DNA of 64,000 nt from Nepenthes gracilis (GCA_033239525.1 BSYO01000025.1:1956001-2020000), one strand, 5' to 3'. Shown: positions 33,901 to 46,721, counted from the stretch's first letter. Numbers and translations are program-made. Notes: generated from the sequence alone by a model not told the origin.

Positions 33901-36900
33901 TGAGGCCAATTACACAACGGCGGATAGGCAATGATGATTATGGGTTATATAACTAGTTAGGGGCAAGATTTATTTAAATATGGGCAATAATACCTACAGT
34001 TTGTTGCAAAAGGAGACCCACTATTTGTAGTTTGTGCTTGAGTTTGATTGTTATATGTTCATAATGTGGACCCCATTGCAGGGATTTTGTATGATATGGT
34101 GTGAATGGCAAATCAGACCATAATTTACAGTGTTGTCTGGATTTAGTCGAAACATGTTTAATGGATAGTCCAGTTTGAGTATCAAATAATCAAACAAAAG
34201 CTACTGCAAACCCCCCTTTTTTACCCGCAATCATATTTTAAGTAAGTGATATCGTTCTCCATGCACGTTTAGATTGGGATTTGCAAGCTACAGTCTTTTA
34301 GCTTTTTTTTGTTTGTAGCTATACTAACCTGAGCTCTTTCATGATAGAATGCTTGCAAGAATGGATGGTTTAATAGTAAGGACACTGAAGAACTTCTTGC
34401 TCTTGCTGATGAGGTTTGGTCTTGTCTTGCTAGACTACCTCTACCTTTTGCATCCTAGTATTGGCATTTATGTCGGGTTTATATTCTTAAGCACAGTTTC
34501 TTGTATGTATCTAGATAGGTAGCAGTTTCAGCACTGCTGGTAACATAAGTAACGAACCAACAAGTTTTCTTCCCACTGTTTCAAATATTATGTCCAGGTA
34601 TGCAGTTTTGTATTGTACTTTATTCATTTTCCAATTAGAATTATCTCATACTTTTGGAAAGGTAAGAATACATTCTACTCCATCATGATGCATTTAGAAT
34701 GGGATGAAATTAGGTCATTCTTGTCATGCTATTATTTAGATTGGTCATATTCACGTCATGACTTCATTATTTTCTGTGTTTTATGACATGGACAGATTCT
34801 ATCCGCAATTCAAGCTGGGCCAGATAATTGTATCCTTTGAGATCAAGGTGGACTTCTAAGCCCTTTCTTTAGCTCTGTGCTTGTGTTTTCCCTGAATGAT
34901 TGACTAGTAGGACTAGGAGCTTGCACTTAGATTAGTCATTTTTTTATGTATCTGTGCAGCAAAATATGCAGTTGTTTTATTTATTACTAAGATGTCTGTG
35001 TTATTTATCTGTACAACATAATGTGTGGTTGTTTCATTTCTTATTGCAGCCTGGATATGGAGCACATGTTGTTGATTTTCATATATCAAAGAACATGCCA
35101 TATTCTCCTCAAGAAAAGATAGTAAGAATTTTCTTGAACCCATTACTTGGATTGGTGAAACCTTGCTTTTTGGTACTTGTTGAACTACATTTATCTTTCT
35201 AATTTTCATATTGAGATTTAGTCATCTTACTCCTTTTGACACATTAACAGTGGTTGGTGTCATATTTGTCACATGATTCAATTAATATTTATGGTATAAT
35301 GGTGGTGTTTATTGATGGATTATGGTCTAGTTTAGTCTGTGTTCAATAGTGTTAGAGCAAGTAATATGCAGAAAGCATGCCTTTTTATATTATTTGTATT
35401 GCTTGAAAATTCTGTTTCTCGTGTTTGTCCTTCATGTTGACTTCTGAACTAGATTAACTATTTGATTGTTTTTGCAGTGGTTGTTTGTTGCTCTGAAAGA
35501 CAATATAGATACATCATCTTGTATTGTAAATCCCCTTCAAGTGAAGTATGATGATATTTCCTTCATTCTTTTTTAACTTGATGTAGAAGTTCTGTCCATC
35601 TTTCTTATGTTTTGACTTTCACAGCTTCTTGATTAATGGAAAAGGAGTAGAGAAAAGAACTAATGTTATGATGGTTCGTGTCATTCATAGTTTTGATCAC
35701 TGATTATTTCTGTTAAAGATCCATGTTCATTTAAGTTAATTCTGTAATTCTGCTTCTGTGAACTGGCTATTTTTTTTGCCAGGACCAAGGACCTCAGCTT
35801 CCAACTGTTATCAATACCATGCTTAAATATGGTACAAATCTTCTCCAAGCTGTGGGCCACTCAGAAGGTATATAAGGCTTCTATATTTGATCTCCAGTTC
35901 TTTTGGTTTAGTTAAGCGGCTCTTAACACCTTTTTCTTCTTTGTTAAGGTCATTATATCGTTCTTGTTGCTTTCATGAATATTGTGACATGTTCTGACCT
36001 TCCACCAGTACGAGACTATGCCCAGCTTGTCAGTGCTGCATTAGATTCTGGTAAGCTGTAACAACTGAAGGATTAGTAGACTTTCCTTCTACCTAATGTT
36101 CACACTTACAGCATAATTTTCTCTGCATCATAATTTTTTGGCACAAATGTTTGTCCCTTTCTGATGTCAATTCAGACATTCCCTTGCCTTTTTGCAGTTT
36201 CTCAGAAGTTATTGATTAGGCTTGTATATGCCTATGGGTAGGTGTTTATAGATGACCCTTTTTTCCACCCTATTGCAAGTTTCTCTGTATTATTGATCAA
36301 TCATTATTGACAGACGGATGGGTGGACTGTCCTGTAAGAGACCTATTTATAAACTTCTAGCAGCTATATCTTGGATTGTGCATTATCGTTGATGGACTCA
36401 GAACCCTACCATGTGTTAGGGAAATTGAGGTGTCTTCCATTATTTTCCTGCCAGTACTTATCAAAACAGAAATTTCAGAATTTGACATATCTTATACATG
36501 ATGGTTTTTATCAATATTTCCAGAGTTGAGTTATTCTACCTTTGATTTTTCTTCCTGGAATAATGGCTGTTTGTATGCTTCATGGACTCACTCTCTCTTT
36601 CTTTCTCTCTAGTGTGGTTTGGAATCATCTTGTCAACTGTGAAATATTTATCCTTGCTATCTTGTTTTAGCATCAAATTTTGATACTGAAAATTTTGAAT
36701 GAGACATCACATAACCTTTAACACTATCGTTTTCTTCTTTCTTGCCGGATATTAGATTCTGAGATAATTGAAGGGCCATCACGGATTAGCCTTAACTGCC
36801 CCATAAGGTATGTGGTTAGGTATAATGTTTTCATCTTTGTTTTATTTCTCCAAGGCTCCTTTTTTTCCTTCAACTGTTGCCTTATTCTTCCAAGGCTCCT

Positions 36901-39900
36901 TTTAACTTCACCTGTACCTACATACGTGCACACACAACAGTTGCAGAATGTTGCTTTCAAGTATTTTCTGCTTGATGGGACACAAACACGTATCATACTG
37001 CAACCAGCTGTTGCAAAATGCTGCTTTATTTTATCTTCTGGTTGATGGGATTGTGGTTTTTTAATTGTTGTTTAGCAAAATAGGCAGGGACTTACATATG
37101 CATGCTTTAACTATATTGTATTAGTGCTTGCTTATAATCTTTGATGGTCTGTTTGGTTTCCATTCCTATTATTGTTTCATGGTTTTGTTTTCCAATGAGA
37201 ACTGTGAAATCGTTCGGGTCGTCAATCTCCAGCTTTAGCTGAGGACACCGACAAACTGTATAACCAACTGCACGTGGTGAGGAAATTAACGATACCTGCT
37301 TGGTCCAAGATGCCTTATCTAATGCAGTACTTTGTACCCTATGTTGATGAACTTCTGTTACGAATTGAAAGCTGTTGTCTTAAATTGGCTGGCTGTTGAG
37401 CTAACTTTATGATGTTCAACAAATATTACCAGCCTTCTGTTTGAATTTTCTTCGTTGTTATTTCATGGGATATATGGATCTCTGTCCATCTGTCTCAACT
37501 GCAGAAGCATAACATTGGTTCACCTTGAAATTCTGATGAAGCATTCCTCATTTAGGGTAGTAGACTTGTAGAGCGATAGTTGGCCATTCTCCTAGGTCTG
37601 AATACCAGAGTAAAGCATCTTTCTCTCCTATACTTGTACAAGGTTTGAATTATTATCGTGTTAGGGAAGAAAATATCAGTTGATATGCAAAATATTGACC
37701 GATTTATATTGGTATATGTCTTTTGGATAGACATATTTTTTGATACCATAATAAAATTACAAGATGTCACTCTATCGGCTTTATATCAACCAATACACCA
37801 ATATCAATAACTGTTTCCTCGCATTTCATTTGTTCTTTTTAACATTTGGTATGCCTGATATTAATATGAGCGCGACCAATACCAATACTGATATTTTCAT
37901 CCATGTATCTCATAGATGCAAATTCATAGAGTTTCTTCTTTATCCTTGGATGAATCCGACCCTAGGTTTGCCCTTTTGCTAGCTTTTTATTATGTTGGTA
38001 TAATTACTGCTTCTGTTGGGAATTTATAAAGTCCATCAATCATTTTACATGATCACTCGATAACTGTTACTTTCCCTTCTGTATAACATGTTATTGTACA
38101 CTCGTTGGTCTTAGTGCATTAACTTTATGCCTATATATTCCAAGCTACGGCCTCTCTTGCTCTCACATGCACACTGAGTGTGTGAATAATTTCTTGTAAC
38201 CACAAATTCTTAAACTTCATCTAACTCTATCCTCTATTGCATTGCCTCTCACTATTGATTTTCCTCTCTTTGGCATGTATTGCAAACCGTCTCGTTCTTT
38301 CTAGGGTGCATAGTTTCTATTGATTTGACATCTATTCTGACTTCAATTTTTTCTATTTAGCATAAAGTTTTCCATATGCTTTGTGTTTTTACTCTTAGCA
38401 TGTGTGATAAATGCTAGCTATTTTGTCTTTTTAGTTTTGCGAAATTTATAGAGGATGAGCCTCGAGTGCAATGATAAAGTTATTTCATTATGACATAGAG
38501 GTCATGGGTTTCAACTATGGAGATTATCTTCTTTTTTTGTAATGTGGAGGTAGTTGTGTTGCAAAATTAAGAAATATGAAACAACTTACTTTTGGAAGCA
38601 CAATTAGTGGATTGATTCATGAACGAAACAATTGATATTGGTATTCGTTATAACTATATCGGTATTGAACATATCAGACAATACGTATTGATATCAGATA
38701 TATTGGAAGGAAAAAATATGAATTGATAATGCCGTGTTGGCCGATATAACGACTGTATTAGCCGATATTTTAAATATTTGTCAATATATTGTGATATATC
38801 GCTGATACAACAATATATTTCAATACTGTTGCATTATTTGGAAATATGGATGCCAGGGCTCCCATATCAATGCATATTGGCCAATATTTATAATATCGGC
38901 TGATAGTTGCATCAATGGCTGTGGGTGATGAGGTCAAATCCGCAGAAGTTATGCTAGTACAATGACTCCTTCCCTTATGTTTGTGATGGATGGGGTGGTA
39001 TTGCCTTTGACTTCAAGACTGGTTTATATAATACAGTAACAATATCCACTGCTGCTGCCGTTATTGTACATTGGTTATGCCTAATCCTCACAATTTGGGT
39101 GTCTCATCCACTGGGTTGGCTCCTCCCTCCTGAAAAGGCTGCTTCCCCTCCTATTTTTTTTGGTGGTTTAGTAAATTCGAGAGACCTTTACCTATCCTAG
39201 GTATATTGATCTTGGAGGAATCTTCTGATATCCTGATTTTTTGAAATGATGTGTCTCAATTGTTTCTGCATGTGTACTGGGAGAAGACTGAACACATTTG
39301 ATGTAAAGACACGTACATTCTATCAACTATTCAGGCTTTTGATTGAAAGCAAGTGGTGCTCTAAGCTGCTCTTTTATAAACTTTGTGGCATTATGTCCGT
39401 ACATGTATATCCTTTAATAGTTCAATTTCTACATCATTTTGCGAAGTTTTTCCGTTCCATTTTCTTTTTATTTTTTCCTGTGCAAAGACTTCTGTGCATT
39501 AGGGCTTTTTTTTTTTTTTGTGTCTAAATAATAAACTTTTTGTTAAAACATTAATATTGCATCGAAAAATTGATGTTATTTGCATAAAGGTCTCTCAAAT
39601 ATGACTCTGCAGTTGATATGTCGGTGAGTTTTTGCGCTTGAGGATATGTATGTTGATGATGCTAGTCCTCAGTAATATTCTGCTTTTTAGCCTCCAACCA
39701 TGGATGAAAATATTGATATTGGCATCGTTGCGATTATATCGGTATCAAACATATAGGATAATACATATTGATATTTGGTTATCAAAAGGAAAAAAATTTT
39801 CTAAAAATCATGAACTGACAAGTTTGGATAAGCCAATATATTGTGATACATTGTCGATATAGAAACATATTATGATATTGGAGGCTCTAATACCAATACA

Positions 39901-42900
39901 TATCGGATGATATTTGCCTCAATGCCCCCAACCCATGTCTGGTTGTGTTATGTAGGTTGATCATCTTCATCTGCTGCACCATTCTTGCTTGGAAGCAAAC
40001 TGAGAACTAATAGTTGCATCACTTTCTGATAGTCCTTTCATGAATCAACTAATGCTGAATTGCCTATTTATTTTCTTGTCCATCTGACAGCCGCACGCGC
40101 ATTATAACTCCTGTTAAAGGACACCAGTGTAAGCATCATCAGGTAATTTCCTTCATATTGTACCCACAATTTGCAAGAGGCTGTTATGTATGTCTTATTA
40201 TGTGCTAGGCTATCTATTACTTGCTCTTGTTGAATGGAAATCATATAAAACGATTTTTAGCTTCAGTACCTCTTCATGTTTCTCTTTGTTACACCCGCCA
40301 TCTTTGTTTAGGAGGAATTTCTTGTCACCTTGATTTGTGGCTTAATAGTTTTCTAATCTTTATATTGTTGGTTAGCCATCTTTGCTTGTAGAACAAAAAC
40401 AAAGGGGGTAAATTGGTGGAATTTTTAAAAGTTTTGTTGATGATGATGACAAAATTTTACATGTTTTGGAATGCAAATATTGTGGAATGTGTAATGTTAT
40501 ATTGAAATAAGCCTTTTTGTTCGTGTTGCTTTTTCAATGTTCTTTAAATTGCATAGGGTCCTTCGGCCTAAGCACAAACTTGATAAGAGTAAGGGACACG
40601 TTCATAACACATGTATATATAATGCTCTTGTAATGAGTTTCAATTGTTAAAACTAATAGAATAAACAATGCCATAATGTACTTATTATAATAACTATAGA
40701 CTCATAATTCATCTAGCAACATAAAAGATAAAATTAATAACTATAGTTCGCTACAAATATACAAGAATTATAAAATTTATTAACAAATTTGAAATATTAT
40801 TTTTAAGCTGCTTTTAACAGAGACTAATGCTTATCGTCATTATCAAATAGAAATTCATCTGCTTCTTATTCCTTGAACTTATATGTATGAATGGCTTTTT
40901 TATCTTCATGCATCTCTCTGAGTCAGCATCAACATTTTTGTCATTTGCACTAACGGAGTAGCTTTAGAGGCATTTGTTGATTAGGGCTCACATCAAAGAA
41001 ACAAATATCGGTATTAGGTCACCCTGATATCGATATTTTTTGATATTGCCATAATATCATGATATATTATGATATCAACAATATATCATGATATATTTTC
41101 CGGTATTTAAAATATCAATTGGTATCTTTGGCCGCTATATTGGCAAATATGATCTTGTTAACTTAAGATTATTAGCATTTTTTTCTTTCTGATCTATTAA
41201 ATATCGATATATATTGTTTGATATGTCTGATATTATTATTATTGCAACCGACATCAATACTGTGACCATATCTAATTCATAGTTTACACTAATTCTCAAT
41301 TTGGGGCTATTTGTAGTCTTATTTATTGCAACAATTTTAACTATATGACCCCATATCAAAGAATCATTCTCAGATGCAAAGTCATTATCCTAATCACAAT
41401 ATTCATCGATTAATATAATCAATCACTCATTACTTTCATCAACACAGTTTTCACAAACACCATTGTGTATTAAAAATAACAATTAACTCCAATAGATTAT
41501 TTAAAAAGAAACAATATGATTTTTTTTCTTTTAAATCCATTAGGCCCTAAAGGCTCTCACCTTGAGCCTCAAAGAAGGCACCCTTCTTAAATGAGCCTTG
41601 CCTAGGTTTGTGTGGGGCACCAGTCTTCCAGCTCTGAGCTTTGGCATGTATCAAGCGCACGTTTAACAACATTGTCAAGAATATCTCCAATTTAGTTCTT
41701 GCACCGGATGCAAAACTCAGAATTTTTTGTTTTTTTAATATGTGTTGTAGTGTTTTGATCTCAGCAACTATATTCAAATCAATTCAAGGCGACCAGCATG
41801 GCGGTGTCCATGCTGCAATCAATCAGTCTGCTATACCGACATCTGTATCAACCAATGTATGGTCAAGGCAAGTAGCTAATGCTTGAATATATTACGCAGC
41901 CATGTTTTGGTCAAATAGACCTGCTGATTGTATTATTACAGATCCTGCAAGAGGTGTCTGAAGACGTCATCGATGTCATCATTTCCGCAGATGGTTCCTG
42001 GAATGCTGCAACTAGCAGCACTGATCATAGAGATGAGCCCCGGGAAGCTATACTGAATCCACTGCAGGAAGGACTCGAGCAGCAAGAATCTTATGGTGTT
42101 TCAAATGATCCTCCTGATGTTTGCGATCTCACGAGAGGGGATGATGACATGGCAATTGCAGGTCACAGTGAGCGAGAAGATTGTAAACCGGTAGTCATCC
42201 CTGATCCTCAGATTTTGAGAAATACTTCTGAAGTCGATCAGAGCGCTGTTACTCAAATTGATGATCAGTGGTCTCCAACTATGCTTTTGCCGGCATCTAT
42301 TTCTCTTGGTACAATTTCGCAGCCTCTGGCTAATTTTGTGCCACAGCCTGTGTTGACTGATGCTGTCTCGCCTGCACTAAATCGAGATCATGTGGCTCTT
42401 TGGGGGATGAGTCATGCCACTAATTCCATGTCGTTGAGCCAACTTTCAACTGCCAATAGTTTGGCATTGCAGCAGCCGCAATTTGGGCAGGCAAATTTGA
42501 GCAGTGAATATGGTAGGTCACCTGCGATAACCAGAAATGTGACCCGAACCCCTATAGCAATTCAGGCTCTTCCGGTTCAACCACCTACACCTAGCACATC
42601 ACAATGGCCTAGACCATCTCTGAATCCCTCTAGTATAGATGTATCATCTCTGTCTTCCCAGAATTCTCTGTTGCTGTCTTCTGTCGCAGATGGTTCTGGT
42701 AAAATTCTCAGTGACATGGAGAGGCGGCCGAATACTTCACAGTCATATGTGAATCCGCTTCAAGTGCCAGACGTAGCCACTTCTTCGTCGCAGCGACTGT
42801 TGGCTGCTCAGACTCAGGTCAGATCTATTTTCTGTCTCTAGCAGCTTCTATGTCATGAAATTAAGTATTTTTCTCAACACCGTGAGAATGTGGTGTTATA

Positions 42901-44210
42901 TCATCATATCAATGATATGTCAAAAGATAATATGATATATTGGCCGATATTTTCCCCAAGGTTCTTTTGCAAAAGAAAAAAAAATTGCGTCCAATATCTC
43001 TTATACTGATATGTATTAGTTAATATGATCGTAATTTATACCTATATTTTAATCCATTTTTTATGTATATGATACCGTTATTCCTGTCATTTGTGCATAT
43101 CTTTAATCCAAAATCGGATTCCTGAAGTACAAATGTAATTTTTCTTTCTTCAAATTGTGGGAAACTTTCGAAGTCTATATACAGCTTTGTTGGATCTTTT
43201 AACATGGATTCAATTTTGGTTTTCTGTACATTGGTTTTTCCTTGGGATGGATTTGTTTCCTCTTTAAAATTCTTATTAAATATTGATATCGGTATTGAAT
43301 ATATCAGATAATACGTATTGATATTAAATATATTAAAAGAAAAACTTTTTTGAGAATTGTAAGTTCGTAGGGAAATATTGGCTAATAATTTAAACATCTG
43401 CCAATATATCATCATGTATTGTTAATATAATAATATATCATAATATTGCTGTAGCATCATGAAATACAAGTATCAGAGAGCCTGATACGGATATATGTTG
43501 ACGAATACTCTCGTCTATGATATTTTAGTATGCTCTTGTTGGAATGAATAAAATATTATTTGGTCGTACAGCTTTTGGGCCTTCCAGCTCCAGCTCAACT
43601 ACCAAGACTTGCTCAGAGAGTTTCTTCTGGTTTTCAAACTCGACATCCACAGCAGCCTCTCAATGCAAGTAGGTTGCCCCAAACCATGAGCCAGCCTCCG
43701 CACTTGATGCGGCCTGCTTCTATTCCCCGAACTCATGTTCAGCCACGACCTTCCCCAGTCATGGTTAGCCACACAGCCAGTTCTCGCCACCACCAGTTCC
43801 ACCTTATGGCAGCTGCCGTTCAACGGGCTGCCCAAATGGCAAGACAGCCGCCAACTGTGCCACAGCATTCTCAATCACCTGTGGCTACTGAAGCCGAGAG
43901 TTTGAGGACCACTTTATGTGAGCCGAGATTGAGTCCTGGAGGTCAAGTGCAGGCAGTCTCAAGGACTGAAAATTTAATAGATTTGCAATTGGAGCAGAAC
44001 TGGCGCCCCACTGGGCGAATGCGTGGAAGCCTCTCCGGACGGTCTTATTCTGACTCCCTTAATCCACTAATTATTCGCCCCACTGAACAATCCCCAGCTC
44101 TTGGGCCTCCCATCTCAAACTCTATGCCGCCTCATCTTCAGTCTCGTTTGGCAAATAGTCGAAATGCCCATGTTCCTCAGACCCCTACTCACCCTGTGAC
44201 AAGCGGCTAA
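27957..44210 (+). CDS. PIAL1/PIAL2-type E4 SUMO-protein ligase (16 exons)
   Basis: Hand-built exons: 27957-28156, 32712-32784, 32941-33006, 34348-34413, 34515-34597, 34796-34847, 35050-35121, 35478-35545, 35625-35673, 35783-35867, 35949-36050, 36756-36807, 40091-40142, 41751-41867, 41942-42817, 43572-44210 (2652 nt, 883 residues plus stop). The product is a PIAS-like nuclear ligase that extends SUMO chains (Arabidopsis PIAL1/PIAL2 knowledge). Family blocks seen are GIDFAVASNDVPARAS, ALMVLMISVK, FYPQFKLGQIIVSFEIK, FLINGKGVEKR and DSEIIEGPSRISLNCPI. The SP-RING (about residues 315-379) has CKHHQCFDLSNYIQ and AWRCPCCNQSVCYTDI. A SUMO-interaction-like VCDLTRGDDD lies near residue 437, followed by a long Ser/Pro/Gln-rich tail. 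Introns 1 (4.6 kb) and 12 (3.3 kb) are swollen by repeats. Intron 14 is GC-AG. Which PIAL paralogue it is cannot be told. Confidence 0.88.
28157..32711 (+). other. PIAL intron 1 (4.55 kb), no internal gene
   Basis: Begins GTTAAT and ends ATATAG. It contains T-rich low-complexity stretches, a G-rich patch near 29800-29830, and a weak tRNA-SINE-like remnant at about 28500-28680. Open frames such as 29640-29936, 31892-32104 and 32385-32711 are Phe/Ser/Leu-rich chance frames on either strand, with no domain. Confidence 0.65.
28500..28680 (+). mobile_element. Weak tRNA-SINE-like remnant
   Basis: CATGGGTACGAAACATGC resembles a decayed B box, and the downstream AGCCAAGGGAAGATTGTGTA resembles the part that follows the B box in the SINE at 52163 (GGGTAAGGTTGTGTACAG). 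The A box is not clear. Low confidence. Confidence 0.3.
37668..37910 (-). repeat. GATATC-rich dispersed repeat, copy 1 (PIAL intron 12)
   Basis: Inverted relative to copy 2. It ends with ACCAATACCAATACTGATAT and TTTTCATCCATG, the reverse of the usual start CATGGATGAAAATATTGATA. The middle is diverged. Confidence 0.55.
38456..38560 (+). mobile_element. tRNA-derived SINE fragment (PIAL intron 12)
   Basis: GAGTGCAATGATAAAGTTAT resembles the A-box region, and CATGGGTTTCAACTATGG a one-base-altered B box. It aligns with the better SINE at 52163-52290, which has TGGTGTAATGATAAAGTTTC and ATGGGTTCAAGCC. Confidence 0.5.
38622..38925 (+). repeat. GATATC-rich dispersed repeat, copy 2 (PIAL intron 12)
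   Basis: One of the most complete copies. It runs from ATTGATATTGGTATTCGTTA, through TATCGGTATTGAACATATCA, CAATACGTATTGATATCAGA and TTGTGATATATCGCTGATAC, to ATATCGGCTGATAGTTGCAT. Confidence 0.7.
39697..39930 (+). repeat. GATATC-rich dispersed repeat, copy 3 (PIAL intron 12)
   Basis: Starts ACCATGGATGAAAATATTGA and includes TATCGGTATCAAACATATAG, AATACATATTGATATTTGG, and a right end ACCAATACATATCGGATGAT. Shorter in the middle than copy 2. Confidence 0.7.
40990..41290 (-). repeat. GATATC-rich dispersed repeat, copy 4 (PIAL intron 13)
   Basis: Inverted copy. ATATCATGATATATTATGAT dyads are followed by ATATTGGCAAATATGATCTT and TTGTTTGATATGTCTGATAT. It lies about 460 bp upstream of the second SP-RING exon. 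Confidence 0.65.
41868..41941 (+). other. GC-AG intron (PIAL intron 14, 74 bp)
   Basis: Exon 14 ends ATGGTCAAG and the intron starts GCAAGT; it ends TATTACAG before ATCCTGCAAGAG. AAG|GCAAGT is the strong consensus used by the minor class of GC donors. Splicing here keeps the frame and gives MVKILQEV, matching the MAKILKDV block of the family. A GT six bases upstream (ATG|GTCAAG) would also keep frame but delete Val-Lys. Confidence 0.75.
42893..43035. repeat. GATATC-rich repeat, partial copy 5 (PIAL intron 15)
   Basis: Only pieces remain: TATCATATCAATGATATGTC, ATGATATATTGGCCGATATT and TATACTGATATGTATTAGTT. Confidence 0.45.
43278..43525 (+). repeat. GATATC-rich dispersed repeat, copy 6 (PIAL intron 15)
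   Basis: Carries the family core intact: ATATCAGATAATACGTATTG followed by ATATTAAATATATT. It continues with CTGCCAATATATCATCATGT and a right end CCTGATACGGATATATGTTG. It stops about 45 bp before the last PIAL exon. Confidence 0.7.
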
Positions 44211-44997
44211 CATTGTTGGGGCGCCAGCGTCATGAAGCAGAAGTTGATTTCTGAGAGACTTCTGTTTGGTGTGGCAAGTTTGTATCCCTTCACTGTAAAC
44301 ATGCTCGCCGGGATCGGTTTTCACACTCAGGTCAGTTATGTTTTGGTAACTCTGTAAATTCTCTAGTGGTCAGTTTATGCTGGTAAATATTTGACAAGTA
44401 TGGTTAAGATTATGAATTGTTTTGGTGTCTTGGGATTTGAGATTGTTGATGATGTTGTTGATTATGGTGTTGATGATGACTTCTTGCAGAAAAGGCTATT
44501 GGAATGACTTATACATAGATAAAAATACCGATCAATATTTTAAATTTTAATTGATATATATCGTATGGAATAGGGTGTTTGGACACCCTCCTAATAGGAG
44601 GTGTGCTGCCTCAACCGACCCTATTGCCCCAATCTGGTTGTCCTTACGAAAAATAAATCGACAATCTTTTATGTTGGCTACTTGTTAATGTTTGCTTGAA
44701 GTGAAGGACCCGAATCAGGAGGCTCCAATGCGCCTTTGGCCATTGGATCAAGTATCTAATTTATTTTAAATCTTAGCGGTTAGATCTACATAATCAAACG
44801 GTTGAGGGTACGTTGGAGTGGCTTCAATAACGCGCCCTCAGCCATTGGATCATGTATCTAATACTACAGCTGAAAGTGCATTGGAGGGGCTCCCCCAATG
44901 TCCCTATAATCTACTACGTGCAAGGATGATCTTCGATGATGCAGTATTTTATCTATTTATAAATTAGATGGTTTATGAGACAACAACTGGGAAAGTA
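44211..44997. other. PIAL 3' flank with short repeats
   Basis: The first part is presumably the PIAL 3' UTR. At 44517-44585 is a fragment with ATACCGATCAATATTTTAAA and ATCGTATGGAATAGGGTGTT, which is copied again at 45571-45618. At about 44735-44890 an approximately 105-bp imperfect direct repeat has GGCCATTGGATCAAGTATCT (near 44739) and AGCCATTGGATCATGTATCT (near 44840). Confidence 0.55.
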
Positions 44998-45617
44998 TTA
45001 TTTTTATTTGAGTGGTTGAATTAAAAAAATTAACTAATAAAATTAAATATTAAATAATATTATTTAAATAATTATTTTTATTAATTTTTTAAATTATTTG
45101 ATTTAGATAATACTATAAAAAATTAAAAATATAAATATGTTTAATAATTTTAATTTTTAAATCTCCATCATTAAATTTTAAGTTAATGATCTCTATAGGA
45201 GAAATAAGATTTCTATTTTTAATTGAATAATATTTTATTTTTTATTTATTTATTGGTATTAGTAAAGCCTTAAAAAAAATAGGCAAATGAATAAATATAT
45301 GTTAATTGAGCGTTTTAAAGATGGTCAAAGGATATTTTTAAATTTTTTAACTATTTGTGTAATTTGAATTAATTTCTTTTTTCAGTTTTTTTTTATTTTT
45401 ATATATTTTTTATTTTTTTTCGTACTTTGTGGTATTATGATACGTTTGGTTGATGGAATAGAATAAGATAAAAATTGAATAATTATTTTAGGGAGTAGAA
45501 TAGGATGAATAGAAATAATTAAAATGTTATTCTCATATTCGATTATCGGTTGGAATAAGGTAAAAATTATTTTTTAAATTTTAATTATATATATCGTATG
45601 GAATAGGGTGTTTGGAC

Positions 45618-45648
<31 letters not shown>

Positions 45649-46089
45649 TTAATATTTATTTTTAATTTAATACGAAAAATAAATAAAAAAATATCTATTT
45701 TAATGAATAAAAATTTTAATTTTATCTAATTTTTTTCAACCAAACACAGGATTAGTCTCAAAAATGACCTTATATTTAGGTCATCTTGAGTAAGAGAAAT
45801 AATTTTTGATAATTTTTTAATAAATAATATCTTATTTAAGAAAAAAATTACATCAAAATGGGAGGTGTTGAATTTGACTCGATAATTTAGGCCTAAAATT
45901 TTAACTGTATTCATCTATTAGTTAAATATGGTTATACTTTTTTAGTATATTTATTGAAAAATTATAATTACATAAAAATATGTGAAAATCATATTATTTG
46001 AAAATTATAATATTTAAGATAAAATATCAGTAAATTTTATTTTAATTAAAAAGTTATAAAAATTTATCAATCATATAAAAACATAATTT
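44998..46089. repeat. 1.1-kb tandem direct duplication, copy 1
   Basis: Begins TATTATTTTTATTTGAGTGG, and the same word starts copy 2 near 46090. Long stretches are identical apart from single-base changes and homopolymer-length differences. Copy 1 differs at 45571-45618, where a patch identical or nearly so to 44538-44585 replaces the sequence present in copy 2. Confidence 0.85.
45437..45750. mobile_element. MITE-like element in copy 1
   Basis: GTTTGGTTGA at 45443-45452 and its inverse TCAACCAAAC at 45736-45745 frame about 300 bp with an (AAT)n run inside. This resembles the common plant TTTGGTTG-type miniature inverted-repeat elements. No target duplication was fixed. Confidence 0.5.
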
Positions 46090-46684
46090 ATTATTTTTAT
46101 TTGAGTGGTTGAATTAAAAAATTAACTAATAAAATTAAATATTAAATAATATTATTTAAATAATTATTTTTATTAATTTTAAATTATTTGATTTAGATAA
46201 TACTATAAAAAATTAAAAATATAAATATGTTTAATAATTTTAATTTTTTAAATCTCCATCATTAAATTTTAAGTTAATGATCTCTATAGGAGAAATAAGA
46301 TTTCTATTTTTAATTGAATAATATTTTATTTTTATTTATTTATTGGTATTAGTAAAGCCTTAAAAAAATAGGCAAATGAATAAATATATGTTAATTGAGC
46401 GTCTTAAAGATGGTCAAAGGATATTTTAAATTTTTTAACTATTTGTGTAATTTGAATTAATTTCTTTTTTTAATTTTTTATTATTTTTATATATTTTTTT
46501 ATTTTTTTCCGTACTTTGTGGTATTATGATACGTTTGGTTAATGGAATAGAATAAGATAAAAATTGAATAATTATTTTAGGGAGTAGAATAGGATGAGAA
46601 TAGAATTAAAATTGTTATTCTCATATTTGGTTATTGGGTTGGAATAAGGTGAAAATTAGTATTTCATTATTTATTTAGTTTATG

Positions 46685-46721
<37 letters not shown>

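Noticed and set aside
41641..41886. Open frame beginning MACIKRTF across the SP-RING exon
   Set aside because: It is in a different frame from the PIAL protein; the real exon at 41751-41867 encodes CFDLSNYIQ and WRCPCCNQ.
43020..43415. 131-codon minus-strand frame in PIAL intron 15
   Set aside because: It overlaps copies of the dispersed GATATC-rich repeat and has no domain.
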